Positions 22,316 through 33,008 of a stretch of DNA of 64,000 nt are shown here, piece by piece; positions within the stretch are counted from its first letter, which is position 1, and every line of letters begins with the position of its first letter. The stretch is taken from the NCBI GenBank assembly GCA_006386115.1, contig VFIW01000055.1, forward strand, positions 62,001-126,000, read 5' to 3'. Origin of the DNA: Globisporangium splendens (Eukaryota > Oomycota > Peronosporomycetes > Pythiales > Pythiaceae). The notes below the pieces were generated by a model. That model worked only from the letters and a program-made list of their open reading frames with translations, searched no databases and was not told the DNA's origin. A program made the translations under genes and the position numbers.

Positions 22316-23926
22316 GCGAAGACGACGAAGCCACTGCGACCACGGGTTGCTGCATAGCACCACCATCAGCAGCAGGACGACCGAACAGTCACAATAAGAA
22401 GACGCGTGCTTCGTGCGCTGACAAAGCAAGCAGATGCCGACCGACGAAATGGATAACAGGCAAACGAACGAAGAGCAAACAAGTGGACGGGAAATGCAAA
22501 TGTGTTGTTGCTTGTTTTCACAAATTATACAGTGCGATCTCAGGGGGAGGGGAGACAGATACAATAGATAGATAGATGCCTGTCGACGAGACATGCGTGG
22601 CAGGCAGACAGTAGTAAAACAGTCTGCAGGCTGTTTCGCTTTCTTCTTCAGCTTCTAATACGAATACAAGACGAAGCCCTGCGCCTTGAGCTCGTCGCCG
22701 TAGTACTCGAACTTGTTCCGCGGGAGGGGGCACCCGACGCAGCCGGGCTTCCAGCACCACTCTTCGGTGAAGAGGTGCTCGTACAGTTGCTTGTTCGCGA
22801 GCAGGTACTCGAACGCGGCTTGCTCGTCCATGTTGCAGCGACGCAGCGCGTCGTAGGCCATCGGGATGAGCGCGTGCTCCCACGAGATGATCTCCCAGTA
22901 CCCGTGGAGTGCGCTGAGCACCATGCGCGTGGCTGTGCGCTCCTCCCAAGTCGCGAACAGGTGGCTGAAGCGGAAGTGAAATCCCGTCTCGATCTTGCAT
23001 GTGAACGCGAAATTGCGGGATTGAATCGCGAAATCTTGCCAGCGTGGACTCGGCGCGGTGGTCGCAGTCGTCGTCGTTGCCGTAGTCGTACTCGCGTCAG
23101 TCGCGTTAGCCATCGCATCGCTGGCGCTGGCGCTGCTGGTGCTGCGGTGGTCGTCGGTGTCGTCGTTCATGCCGGCGGCATCGCTGCCATCGGTGCTGAT
23201 GTCGGCGGCTTTCGCAACGAAGAGGCTGCGCAAGAGGCGACGGATGCAGTCAAAGCATTGTGCGAAGGCGCTGCTGGTGGCGCTCGCGGCATCGGTAGCT
23301 GCACTCGCGGCGACCGTCAAAATGGACGACGAGTCGCGATAGCGGTGGCATTCCAGCGCTTTCTCTGCGCGCTCGAGAAGGGCGACAGCAGCCACCAGAC
23401 CGTTAAACACGAGATCTTCGATCGCGGAGAAAATAGTGGCCGACATTGCTTGTTGCTGGTTGGGGTGGGTAGGTTGGTTGTTGGTTGTTGGTGGAGAGTT
23501 TCCGAATGAGCTGCTCCTTCCAAGTGCATGCTTGTGCGATGCACTTGAGCTGAGCAGGCCAATCGAGAACCTTCGAGCGAGCCGAGCGAGAGAACAGGTC
23601 TCACTCAGCGCGCGACAGGAAGGCACGTCTCTGACGCGATGCGGCAGCAAGTGACGAAAAGGTCGACAGAAGCCCATTGATTCAGCAGCGATGCGGAGGC
23701 GGCATCCTCTGCGTGCTGTCGATCGTTTCGCCACCACTCGCGTACGCTAGCAGACTCGGGCGGTGGGCTTGACGATCGCTGGCGACTGTTGTATCAGCAA
23801 AGCAACGAAGCGCTTCACACTGCTGCTGTGAGCAGGTGGGACGATGTCTGGGAGACAGTAAACACAAAAGTGAGGGAAACTGACGAGGTGGGGAGGGACA
23901 GTTCTGAGTCACACTACTGGCACGCA
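22316..23926 (+). repeat. Left arm of a 1,611-bp inverted duplication
   Basis: This stretch is the reverse complement of 24777-26387: for every position x the partner is 48703 - x, with no indel seen. Reading by eye I found one mismatch (G at 22514 against T at 26189, where C is expected). The arm begins at gcgaagacgacgaagcc and ends at ctactggcacgca; flanking sequence on both sides differs from that of the other arm. It carries a complete gene (22655-23446). Confidence 0.95.
22655..23446 (-). CDS. Unknown 263-residue protein, copy A of palindromic pair
   Basis: This single exon starts at MSATIFSAIEDLVFNG; the ATG is preceded by a CA-rich leader. Residues 1-90 are helical and Ala-rich (VAAVALLERAEKALECH, FDCIRRLLRSLFVAK). 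Residues ~90-135 are low complexity (Asp/Ser/Ala, then a Thr/Ala run). Residues ~135-263 look like a compact domain rich in aromatics (FHFRFSHLFATWEER, YWEIISWEHALIPMAYDAL) ending in a Cys-rich segment (CWKPGCVGCPLPRNKFEYY). There is no signal peptide and I do not recognise the family. The protein is identical to the copy at 25257-26048 and is transcribed away from it, across the shared 850-bp spacer. The upstream open frame (to 23737) is judged to be leader, not coding. Confidence 0.75.
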   Translation of the reverse strand: MSATIFSAIEDLVFNGLVAAVALLERAEKALECHRYRDSSSILTVAASAATDAASATSSAFAQCFDCIRRLLRSLFVAKAADISTDGSDAAGMNDDTDDHRSTSSASASDAMANATDASTTTATTTTATTAPSPRWQDFAIQSRNFAFTCKIETGFHFRFSHLFATWEERTATRMVLSALHGYWEIISWEHALIPMAYDALRRCNMDEQAAFEYLLANKQLYEHLFTEEWCWKPGCVGCPLPRNKFEYYGDELKAQGFVLYSY

Positions 23927-24776
23927 ACTCGATCCTTTCTTGCGCTGCAGTGCTCTGCTCGCTCACTGCCTGGATTTCATTGGGGACCTGAAGCACCAGG
24001 TCGCACGCCATCGTTCCTTTTCGCCGTCTTTTTCTTGTGTACACCATATACATACAGCATTGAGAAGGCGTCTGTGGGGGCGAGAGCCACGAAGGGACGG
24101 ATACCCGGACACAGTGAACGAGTGAGTGGTGTACCCATATCCACCTCGATCCACTTGACAAATGAGTAAAATGAAAACCAATCTTGTTGCTCACACTTCA
24201 ACCTCAACAGCGAATACATATTGCCACGCATTCACTCATGATCTAGTCCTTATTCTGTGCTGTTGGACTTGTGACGTTATGTAGCATGCATGCTATTGGA
24301 CGCTTCATGTGGCCCGGTCATGAGCGTGCGTGCGCTGCGAGCTGGCAACCTGGTACTCTGTTGCGTGTGTTCTCATTTCGATTGTTGCTGGCAATTATGG
24401 GATCAGCTGACACTTTCGTGGTCGCGCCGTTCTTTTTTCGTCGGCCAATCAGATCCCGGTATCTTCTGTATCTTTTGAAACGTCCCAATGTAGGGATTGG
24501 GTTGTCTGCTGTTGCTGGGGATCGATCGTTGATCTCCAAAAAATGGAAGCACCACGCGCTCTGCTCTCTCTCTCTCTCTGTCGTCAATGGCAGGAGGGCG
24601 AGCGGAAGCGTCTATTGCGCGACCACAACTGCCTTGCGCCTCAGCATGAGCCACCGCACTGCGCGTTCGTACAAAGAGGAGAGCACGGCCAAGAAGACGC
24701 AAAGCGGCGGCGCTGAGCCATGAACCACCGGCTCGTGTTCAACTTCAAGTCGTGTCGACAGCGCCAAGAGATGAAG
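23927..24776. other. Unique 850-bp spacer of the inverted duplication
   Basis: This segment separates the two arms and is not itself duplicated. Both arm genes point away from it, but each arm also includes about 480 bp of leader and upstream sequence, so the spacer is distal to their core promoters. It contains a short CT tract (24564-24580) and a CCAAT box (24446-24450 region). Small open frames on both strands lack coding character. No TIR or transposase remnant was seen. Confidence 0.45.
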
Positions 24777-26387
24777 TGCGTGCCAGTAGTGTGACTCAGA
24801 ACTGTCCCTCCCCACCTCGTCAGTTTCCCTCACTTTTGTGTTTACTGTCTCCCAGACATCGTCCCACCTGCTCACAGCAGCAGTGTGAAGCGCTTCGTTG
24901 CTTTGCTGATACAACAGTCGCCAGCGATCGTCAAGCCCACCGCCCGAGTCTGCTAGCGTACGCGAGTGGTGGCGAAACGATCGACAGCACGCAGAGGATG
25001 CCGCCTCCGCATCGCTGCTGAATCAATGGGCTTCTGTCGACCTTTTCGTCACTTGCTGCCGCATCGCGTCAGAGACGTGCCTTCCTGTCGCGCGCTGAGT
25101 GAGACCTGTTCTCTCGCTCGGCTCGCTCGAAGGTTCTCGATTGGCCTGCTCAGCTCAAGTGCATCGCACAAGCATGCACTTGGAAGGAGCAGCTCATTCG
25201 GAAACTCTCCACCAACAACCAACAACCAACCTACCCACCCCAACCAGCAACAAGCAATGTCGGCCACTATTTTCTCCGCGATCGAAGATCTCGTGTTTAA
25301 CGGTCTGGTGGCTGCTGTCGCCCTTCTCGAGCGCGCAGAGAAAGCGCTGGAATGCCACCGCTATCGCGACTCGTCGTCCATTTTGACGGTCGCCGCGAGT
25401 GCAGCTACCGATGCCGCGAGCGCCACCAGCAGCGCCTTCGCACAATGCTTTGACTGCATCCGTCGCCTCTTGCGCAGCCTCTTCGTTGCGAAAGCCGCCG
25501 ACATCAGCACCGATGGCAGCGATGCCGCCGGCATGAACGACGACACCGACGACCACCGCAGCACCAGCAGCGCCAGCGCCAGCGATGCGATGGCTAACGC
25601 GACTGACGCGAGTACGACTACGGCAACGACGACGACTGCGACCACCGCGCCGAGTCCACGCTGGCAAGATTTCGCGATTCAATCCCGCAATTTCGCGTTC
25701 ACATGCAAGATCGAGACGGGATTTCACTTCCGCTTCAGCCACCTGTTCGCGACTTGGGAGGAGCGCACAGCCACGCGCATGGTGCTCAGCGCACTCCACG
25801 GGTACTGGGAGATCATCTCGTGGGAGCACGCGCTCATCCCGATGGCCTACGACGCGCTGCGTCGCTGCAACATGGACGAGCAAGCCGCGTTCGAGTACCT
25901 GCTCGCGAACAAGCAACTGTACGAGCACCTCTTCACCGAAGAGTGGTGCTGGAAGCCCGGCTGCGTCGGGTGCCCCCTCCCGCGGAACAAGTTCGAGTAC
26001 TACGGCGACGAGCTCAAGGCGCAGGGCTTCGTCTTGTATTCGTATTAGAAGCTGAAGAAGAAAGCGAAACAGCCTGCAGACTGTTTTACTACTGTCTGCC
26101 TGCCACGCATGTCTCGTCGACAGGCATCTATCTATCTATTGTATCTGTCTCCCCTCCCCCTGAGATCGCACTGTATAATTTGTGAAAATAAGCAACAACA
26201 CATTTGCATTTCCCGTCCACTTGTTTGCTCTTCGTTCGTTTGCCTGTTATCCATTTCGTCGGTCGGCATCTGCTTGCTTTGTCAGCGCACGAAGCACGCG
26301 TCTTCTTATTGTGACTGTTCGGTCGTCCTGCTGCTGATGGTGGTGCTATGCAGCAACCCGTGGTCGCAGTGGCTTCGTCGTCTTCGC
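24777..26387 (-). repeat. Right arm of the 1,611-bp inverted duplication
   Basis: This is the mirror of 22316-23926. Inner edge: tgcgtgccagtag at 24777. Outer edge: ggcttcgtcgtcttcgc at 26387. Beyond both edges the sequences diverge at once. It contains copy B of the gene (25257-26048) with identical leader and 3' flank. Confidence 0.95.
25257..26048 (+). CDS. Unknown 263-residue protein, copy B of palindromic pair
   Basis: The coding sequence is identical to the gene at 22655-23446, with the same CA-rich leader, ATG (25257) and stop (26046-26048). The unchanged coding sequence together with almost unchanged flanks means there has been no time, or no chance because of gene conversion, for divergence. 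Transcription runs toward the PP2C-kinase gene (minus strand), so the two genes converge with about 600 bp between their stops. Function unknown. Confidence 0.75.
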   Translation: MSATIFSAIEDLVFNGLVAAVALLERAEKALECHRYRDSSSILTVAASAATDAASATSSAFAQCFDCIRRLLRSLFVAKAADISTDGSDAAGMNDDTDDHRSTSSASASDAMANATDASTTTATTTTATTAPSPRWQDFAIQSRNFAFTCKIETGFHFRFSHLFATWEERTATRMVLSALHGYWEIISWEHALIPMAYDALRRCNMDEQAAFEYLLANKQLYEHLFTEEWCWKPGCVGCPLPRNKFEYYGDELKAQGFVLYSY

Positions 26388-26664
26388 AGAGACTCGGAGT
26401 TTCGTCCTCAGCCTCTCACGGTCGTTGCGGCAACTGATTGCGCTGCTGCAACACTGGGTACGAACATCGGCAAGAAAGCCTGCACAAGTAAAGGTTTGCA
26501 GATCATGAGTGCCGCCCGATGGCTCTCGCTTTGTGCAACTGATGCTAGGCGAGCTGTAGGGAAAAACGAGCACACTTGGATTGAACAGAGTTTACATGTA
26601 CTTGGGTATTTTTGAATGTCGAAAAGTCTCATGGGCTAGTTGCTCCACGAATCGGGTTGCTCCT
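26388..26664. other. Gap between inverted repeat and PP2C-kinase gene
   Basis: Convergent 3' flanks of copy B and of the PP2C-kinase gene. No further feature is supported. Confidence 0.3.
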
Positions 26665-29600
26665 TTAGAATCCAGTAAGCCACTGGAAATCGCCCGTGTA
26701 CTCGGATCCAATATTCAATTCTTGAGCTGCACCACTCGCAGTGATTTGCTTGAATTGGGCAGCAGCCTCAGCCTCGAGAGGAGCCTGCACATAGAAAGAA
26801 TGATGAAGAGTCAGTGTCATGCACACACCAAGCAAGCAGACACACAGGAAAGCTAATCCGTACCGCAAATGATCCGATCTTCGTCGCCTCCCATGACGTT
26901 CCAGCAAAGAAAGGGTGTCGCTTGATCCCTTCACACACGTTCTGCGAATAGTTGGCTTTCACATCCTTAAAGCCGAGACGGACTGTAAGTTCTGGGCTCA
27001 GAAGCTTTTGGATGATGTCCTTGATCTCAGCACTCGCGTTTTCTGGCCAAGTCAATTGTTCCTGTAAAAGAAGAAAGACGAGGTCAGAACTTTCTGATCG
27101 GCATGTCACGTTAGAAATGAGCAGGAGACACTTACTGGACGGAACGAAGTAATCTGGTTCAAAATTTCAATGTCGTCCTTCTTCTCAAGAGAGAATGGCG
27201 TGTGGCCACAGAGAAGCTCATACATGAGCACACCCAGAGACCAGTAGTCAGCAGCAATATTGTGACCTACAGAACGTAAGAAGAGAGTTAGTCCAGACCA
27301 CATGTTGTATCAGTCCAGCGTGTCACAAGTGATCGCACCTTCTCCCTTGATCTGCTCAGGAGACAGATACTCTGGAGTTCCGCAGACTGTGTAGGTTCTG
27401 CCTCTTCCAACATACTTGGACAATCTAAAGAAACCAAGAGCAATGATAAGTGGGCGAATGAAAAGAGGCATCCAGCACACAATATGGCAAGTACCTGAGA
27501 TTCAGCATTCTGATGTTGCCGTTTCGATCGACCATCAGGTTGGTTGGATCGGCAGTTCGCGACACGATTCCTTCCGAGTGCAAAAATTCAAGCGCCAATA
27601 CGACCTGAGCGGCGTAGTAGCGAACAAACGATTCTCCTTTGCCTTCACCAGTGAGGAAGCTCTCCAAACTCCCAACAACTTGAGTGTTGTACAGAAGGTG
27701 GATGTCCGTGTCGTTCGTGTTCATGCCGCAGACGTTAGGAACAAGCGCATTCTTCTCATATAGAGATACGTAGATGTCCCGTTCGCCAGATACATGCTTT
27801 TGCATGCTGGCATCGTAGATGGCTTGCTTGCTCACAGAGCGCAAAGTCATGAAGGCTGGAGGTGACGACCCTTTCACCATCACCAGTCGAATCGTATTGA
27901 TAGCATCCGAGAACACGTTGCCAACAATTTCGAGTTGGTCAACGGTTGTTGGAACACCGGCATGTTCGTCTGGCTCGTCAAACAAGACAAAGCTGTCCCC
28001 CTGCAATATAAAAACATGTAAGAGTAAATACCAACTGTTAGCGTGAAAAGATGCTAGAACGTACTTTAGCATTCTTGCGCGACTCCGATATCCGCTCTTT
28101 TCGGAATCGTCGAATTTTGTCTTTTTCCAGGATCGAAGAGAGCTTTCCAACTGATTGCTCAAAAGTCTCTTTCGTGATAAAGAGGCATTCGGTTTGCTCC
28201 AGTACACGAATAGTGCGCTGACTATAATGCAAAAAAAGAAAAGACAGAAGAGAAAGTCAGTGCTGCTGATGTGTCATTGATAGCATGAAAATCGTGACAA
28301 ACCTGATTGACCGCCGACGAACAAGTGCGACTTCACCGAAGTAATCCAGGGCTTTCAGTTGAAGCGTTGGAATGTTGTTCTGTTTCGAGGTGGACTCCAC
28401 CTTTCCACTCGTGATCAAGAAGAAACCTGGCTCGTTCATGCCTTCATGGAGAATGAATTGACCCTCCTCGAACGTCATCACCTTCATTTCTTCAGCGACG
28501 AGATTGGTCTGAGCAACGGTGAGGGGACGCAGCAGACTGATCTGACGCAATCGATGAACAACATCTCGCATAGGTCTGCCTCTCATCAAAATTGCACGGA
28601 ACGCGAGACGGTCGAGAGCCCACAAAGCTCCTTTCTCCTTTGCGATCACGGTAGCCGCTCGAGGCTTGGAGTAAATCAGTGCAAGCTCGCCAAATGTTGG
28701 GTGGAGATTTGGACCCGACTTGTACACGTGGACAACCTCTCCGAACTCTTCAAGAGACGCTCCATCCTTCTCAGTCTGCGACGATTCAGCGTCTGGCAAC
28801 ACACGAACTTCGAACTCACCGTGATCGATCTGATTGATGCAGCAAGACAGTTTCCATTGGGTTAGCTGGCATGGCTTAGCAAAGAGAAGGTGTAGAAGAG
28901 TACGTACCAAGTAGAATGTATCGCCTGAGGCACCCTGGCGAATCACGATGTCCCCGGCATTCACGTCCACTCTCTTGAGCACCGAGATCACTTCCAAAAT
29001 CTATGCAACAGTGTACAGACAGATACTTCAGACTCATCTCAGTAGTAGAAATGATTTCGGTGATTGTGAGCGCCAAACCTTTTCTTCGCTCAGGTGGTTG
29101 AACAGAAAGTTGCCTTGCACGATTTCTTTGATCCACTTGATTTCTGAGTCGGACTTTTCCCCACCATCATCATCACTCAAGTCATACAATGCGCCTGGAT
29201 CTTCCCCGTCAAAAAGTCCTTCGGTGAGAGATAGGCGGATCGCTTCAGTACCAACGATCGTGTTGCGTTGTCCATAGTCTTTCTTTCCTGTTCCTCGCAC
29301 TGGACGCTGCATCGATTGCAGATCCAAAACTTCGGCACCCACGTAGATGCTGCCTCGCGCCAGATCTCGGACAGTAGAAATGCCGTCCAAGTAGATGCAG
29401 ATGGCGGTGATATCATCCGTTCGCACTTCAAACTGCAGCCAGCGGTTGTACGCTTCTTCAACCAACGCTCGGCACGCTTCCGACGGATCGTCAAACTTCT
29501 TGACAATGTCGACGACATTCTGGCTCGTCAAAAACTCAAAGACACCGTCACTGGCAATCACGATGAATTTGTCGTGCGAGTTGAGCGTTTTGCACAAAAT

Positions 29601-31088
29601 TTCAGGCTCAGCGGTGACACCCAACTCTTCCGACACGAGATCTCCGATACTTCTAGTGAAGGCAGTACCCTAACATTTGCAACAACAGCGGTATCAGTAT
29701 CACTGTAAAATATGGATCGCACCACGACGCACTTGCTACGTACAGGATATTGACCGTATGGGTGCCAAATACGCGGCGGGTCTCCATTTTCGTCAATCTC
29801 GTCACCAAGGTTGAGACCCCAGTTCTCGTGAATTGGCTCAAAGCCTTCCACTTGGTCGACAGTCAAGATACGAGCCCCGCACTTTTTGACACGCTCGCGC
29901 TCATCCTGCAGAGGGAAAGAAAAAAGATCATCAGACGCATGTCTCACAGTTTTTAAAGGAAGCTTTTAAAAATCAACGAACGTACCTTTCTGAATGGTGT
30001 TTGATCGATCGACAGAGGCTTCGCAACCAGTGACATATCGTCGTATGGTCCGATAGCCTTGAGGTTTTCCTGCGCAATGATCGCTCGAGAGTCTCCAACG
30101 TTCGCAATGTGGATTTCGTTGCCGTGGAAGAGCACAGAGATGGAAGTGGTACCACTCATCGAATCATCAAACGACGCTTCATGCATCTAGTACAATACAA
30201 AAGCAGGCAAACAGTAAGTTCGTGGTCACATGGTCTTCTGGATTACCAAAATTATAGAAATTGAAGCGTTCAACGTACCGTTTGATTGGTCTCCAAGTGA
30301 GCGCGTGTGAGGGCTGGAAGGATGCCGACATTGTTTTCCAGATGACTGACGATGAACTCTGGAAGCTGCACAGCCACATGAAAAGGAACAACAGTGTTAG
30401 GAGCTGCTTCACGCACGCTTGACGAAACCTTGGCAATCGTACGTATTCGGCCGAAAACTGGGAGCACACGTCGCCGTATTGGCCGTGGCCATCGAAGACA
30501 GCGAAAAACGCCTTCTGGTCGTCGCCCGCAAAGTGAGTCTCGCAATAGTAGCTGTCCTGATTCGCTTTCTTTCGAGCTGCGCGCCGATCGATGAGTGATA
30601 CACCACAGAGAGACACAGTATTCAGTATCAGCTGGACATACACACACAATGATAGGCATCATATCCGCCTTACCTTCTGGGTAGTATCCACGCTTTGAAT
30701 AGTACGAGTAGCGCAGGTTGTAGTCGCCGATCTGCAGCGAATGCGTTGGACCAGGACCTTCGGGCTGCGTTCGTCCGCTCGCAACCGATTTCTTCGACTG
30801 CTGCGACCGCGGTGGCTCCTGCATCTGTGGCTCGTGCTGTAGCTGTTTGGCGATCGACGGCTCCACTGGCGCCTCCTTCACAACAGGACCACCACCATTC
30901 TCGACGCCGTTCGTTTGTGGCTGCTTGTCTTGCGCTTCCACTGCTGGCTTCAGGATCTCGGGTCCACTGCCGTTCTGAAGGGGCACGGCGCTCACGCCAT
31001 TCGCATTGGCGGCATTCGCGCCGCCGCCGGTGCTGCGCCGCGCGTGCGCCGTCGGGTTCGTCGACTCGGTCGAGCAGCAGTTCCCCAT
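26665..31088 (-). CDS. PP2C phosphatase - cyclic nucleotide-binding - AGC (pseudo)kinase fusion
   Basis: About a dozen exons separated by short introns join in frame. The start is ATG at 31088, giving MGNCCSTE, an N-myristoylation plus Cys-palmitoylation motif. Domains in order: a disordered N-terminus; PP2C (~30590-29100) with [34 protein letters not shown] and RTDDITA all intact; cNMP domain A with [16 protein letters not shown]; cNMP domain B with YFGEVALV; an AGC-type kinase fold (~28000-26780). The kinase keeps [11 protein letters not shown] and [19 protein letters not shown]. However, the ATP lysine position reads TLRSV, the HRD loop reads SRTADPTN, and DFG reads NLR, so it should be catalytically dead. 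Plants have a PP2C/cNMP/kinase family of this architecture. It is likely a membrane-bound, cyclic-nucleotide-controlled phosphatase. Domain calls are firm; regulation is inferred. Confidence 0.88.
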
Positions 31089-31623
31089 CACTCACTTGCT
31101 GCTTCAAGTCGCGTGGTCCAAGTGAAGGAGGAGGAGAGACGCGCGCCAACAGTTCTCGAAATAAAAAAAGAAACGCGCCGGTGGTGTATGCAGGTGAACG
31201 GATGCCTGTCTTTCTTTCCCTCGCGTTCTATCGTGTGCACGCCGTCTCTCGAGTGCGGGCGTTCGGTCGTGGAGGGAAGGAGCGAATGTGGGCCGGGCTT
31301 CCTGCGCTTGTGATAGTGTGCGCCAAAGGAAAGCGGGGAGAGAGAGAGAAGGGTCGCTCGCCCGTTTGTTTTTGTATGTGGCTTTCTTCTGACTCTGCGA
31401 CTCGAGTGCAACACTATCATCTGTGTTGTTGCACGACAGACGAACTCTGGATAACGGAGGGGCTCTCTAATTTATTAACCAGACTATAAATAGTGAACAA
31501 CGCAGCTGTGTGTCCTAAAATAAACTGCCTGTCAAGCCACAAACCAAACAAAAAAATCGAACAAGAACGAGAGAAGCCACGACCAAGCAGAGTAAGATTT
31601 GGCTTTTTGCTGAACGATGCTGC

Positions 31624-31660
<37 letters not shown>

Positions 31661-33008
31661 GCTCTTGTGCCAAGTCAGATCCAAGCCGCACATCCGATTG
31701 ATATCCAAGAGAGGAAATCAAGAAGAAAAAATCGATGGTCGGAACCACTCGTGCGCGAGAGAGAGAGAGAAAAAGGATCCGTTCGCTCTATGACCCACCT
31801 TTTTTTCCTTCTTTTCTTTGCTGCGATGGCAACTTTCTCAAACTTTGAGTCCCAGACAACAAAGTTAGAGAGTTGGACAGCGAGTCGATGCAGAAAAGAA
31901 CGAGATGGTGGGTTCGTGGGCAAGTGCACATGTCACCCGGCTCTAAAAGTGTGTAACGAAGTGGTCCACCCCACATGGAGTGGCAAAGGTCGGTTTTAAT
32001 CACGCGGATATATGAGAGCATCTGACGCTTTCTCTCCCGTGAAAATAAGCAGACATGTGATTCGAACAGATTTTGCAAGTCCGCGGACAGAGTCTGCCTT
32101 TTACTGTACTACTGTCGTCTTGGCAGCAGGTGTCGCTCTCGGGTCTTTCCATGTCCCAAGGGTAGACAAGAAACTCCCAGATGTATCAATAAACCTCCAC
32201 TTATGAATACTCACAGTGTGCATACACCCAGCTCTTTTTTTTTGCTTTGCCACAATTGGAATGAACAGAGAAATGAACTCATCATTGAAAATGACTGGCA
32301 GGCTCGATAAGTGAAGAAAACCAGTAGCGTGTGACTTTTCTACCAGAAAATGAGAGAGCATGTCAGGCAAAAACATGCAAGCGATTTCGTTGCTCTAGAC
32401 ACCAACGACTTATCTGACTCTGATCTTGGCTACGAAGGAGACGTTCAATTAAGACGTTGTGCTTAGCGAACACTGATGCAGTGTGGAGAAGAATATTCAA
32501 GGCTGGCTGCAGTGACAAATCTCATGACTGTTGTCAAGCGAGCGACAACGGAAGACTACTTCCACGTGACCAATCGGTGTTGCTCGTCTTGCATTCTTCC
32601 TCTAGCTGTGCTCGTAAAGAATACTTCGAAGCGCTGTATTTTGTATTGGCCGCCAAATTATGGTCATCGGCTGCAGATCCCAATTTGATGCACATGCAGA
32701 CGCTCAACCAAATTCGTAAACACGAGGAATGCCCCAGTCATTTGATTCGACTCGATGACAAGTCCCAATGCATCGCACTTAGTCAAGTGAATGTCCCGCT
32801 CATCCGCACTTACCTCCAAGATCAACCAATACCACATACTCGCACTTTATCGGACACTCACAGTAGCTGCAGCCATCAGACTTGAAGTCACACAGCGCCG
32901 CCTCTTTTCTCCCAAAAGCCCGCATCCATGTGGACGGATCTCACACAGATATCAGACATTAAACGAAGAAGAAGAGCGCGTCTATATCTCAACAGCCGAT
33001 AAGCAACA
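31089..33008. promoter_or_regulatory. 1.9-kb divergent intergenic region
   Basis: This lies between the divergent PP2C-kinase (-) and Rav1-like (+) genes. It should hold both promoters. I see a (TGTC)n microsatellite at 31624-31660, a GA tract near 31758-31772 and a short CA-rich leader before 33009. Several open frames of 60-170 codons exist but none shows coding bias or recognisable motifs. Confidence 0.4.
31624..31660 (+). repeat. (TGTC)n tetranucleotide microsatellite
   Basis: About nine uninterrupted units of the CTGT/TGTC tetranucleotide in the intergenic region. Confidence 0.9.

Noticed and set aside
24271..24723. A 150-codon frame in the spacer of the inverted repeat
   Set aside because: There is no third-position bias, no motif and no leader; it is likely random.
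31624..31660. The tetranucleotide repeat as a regulatory element
   Set aside because: It is an ordinary microsatellite with no supporting context; listed only as a repeat.
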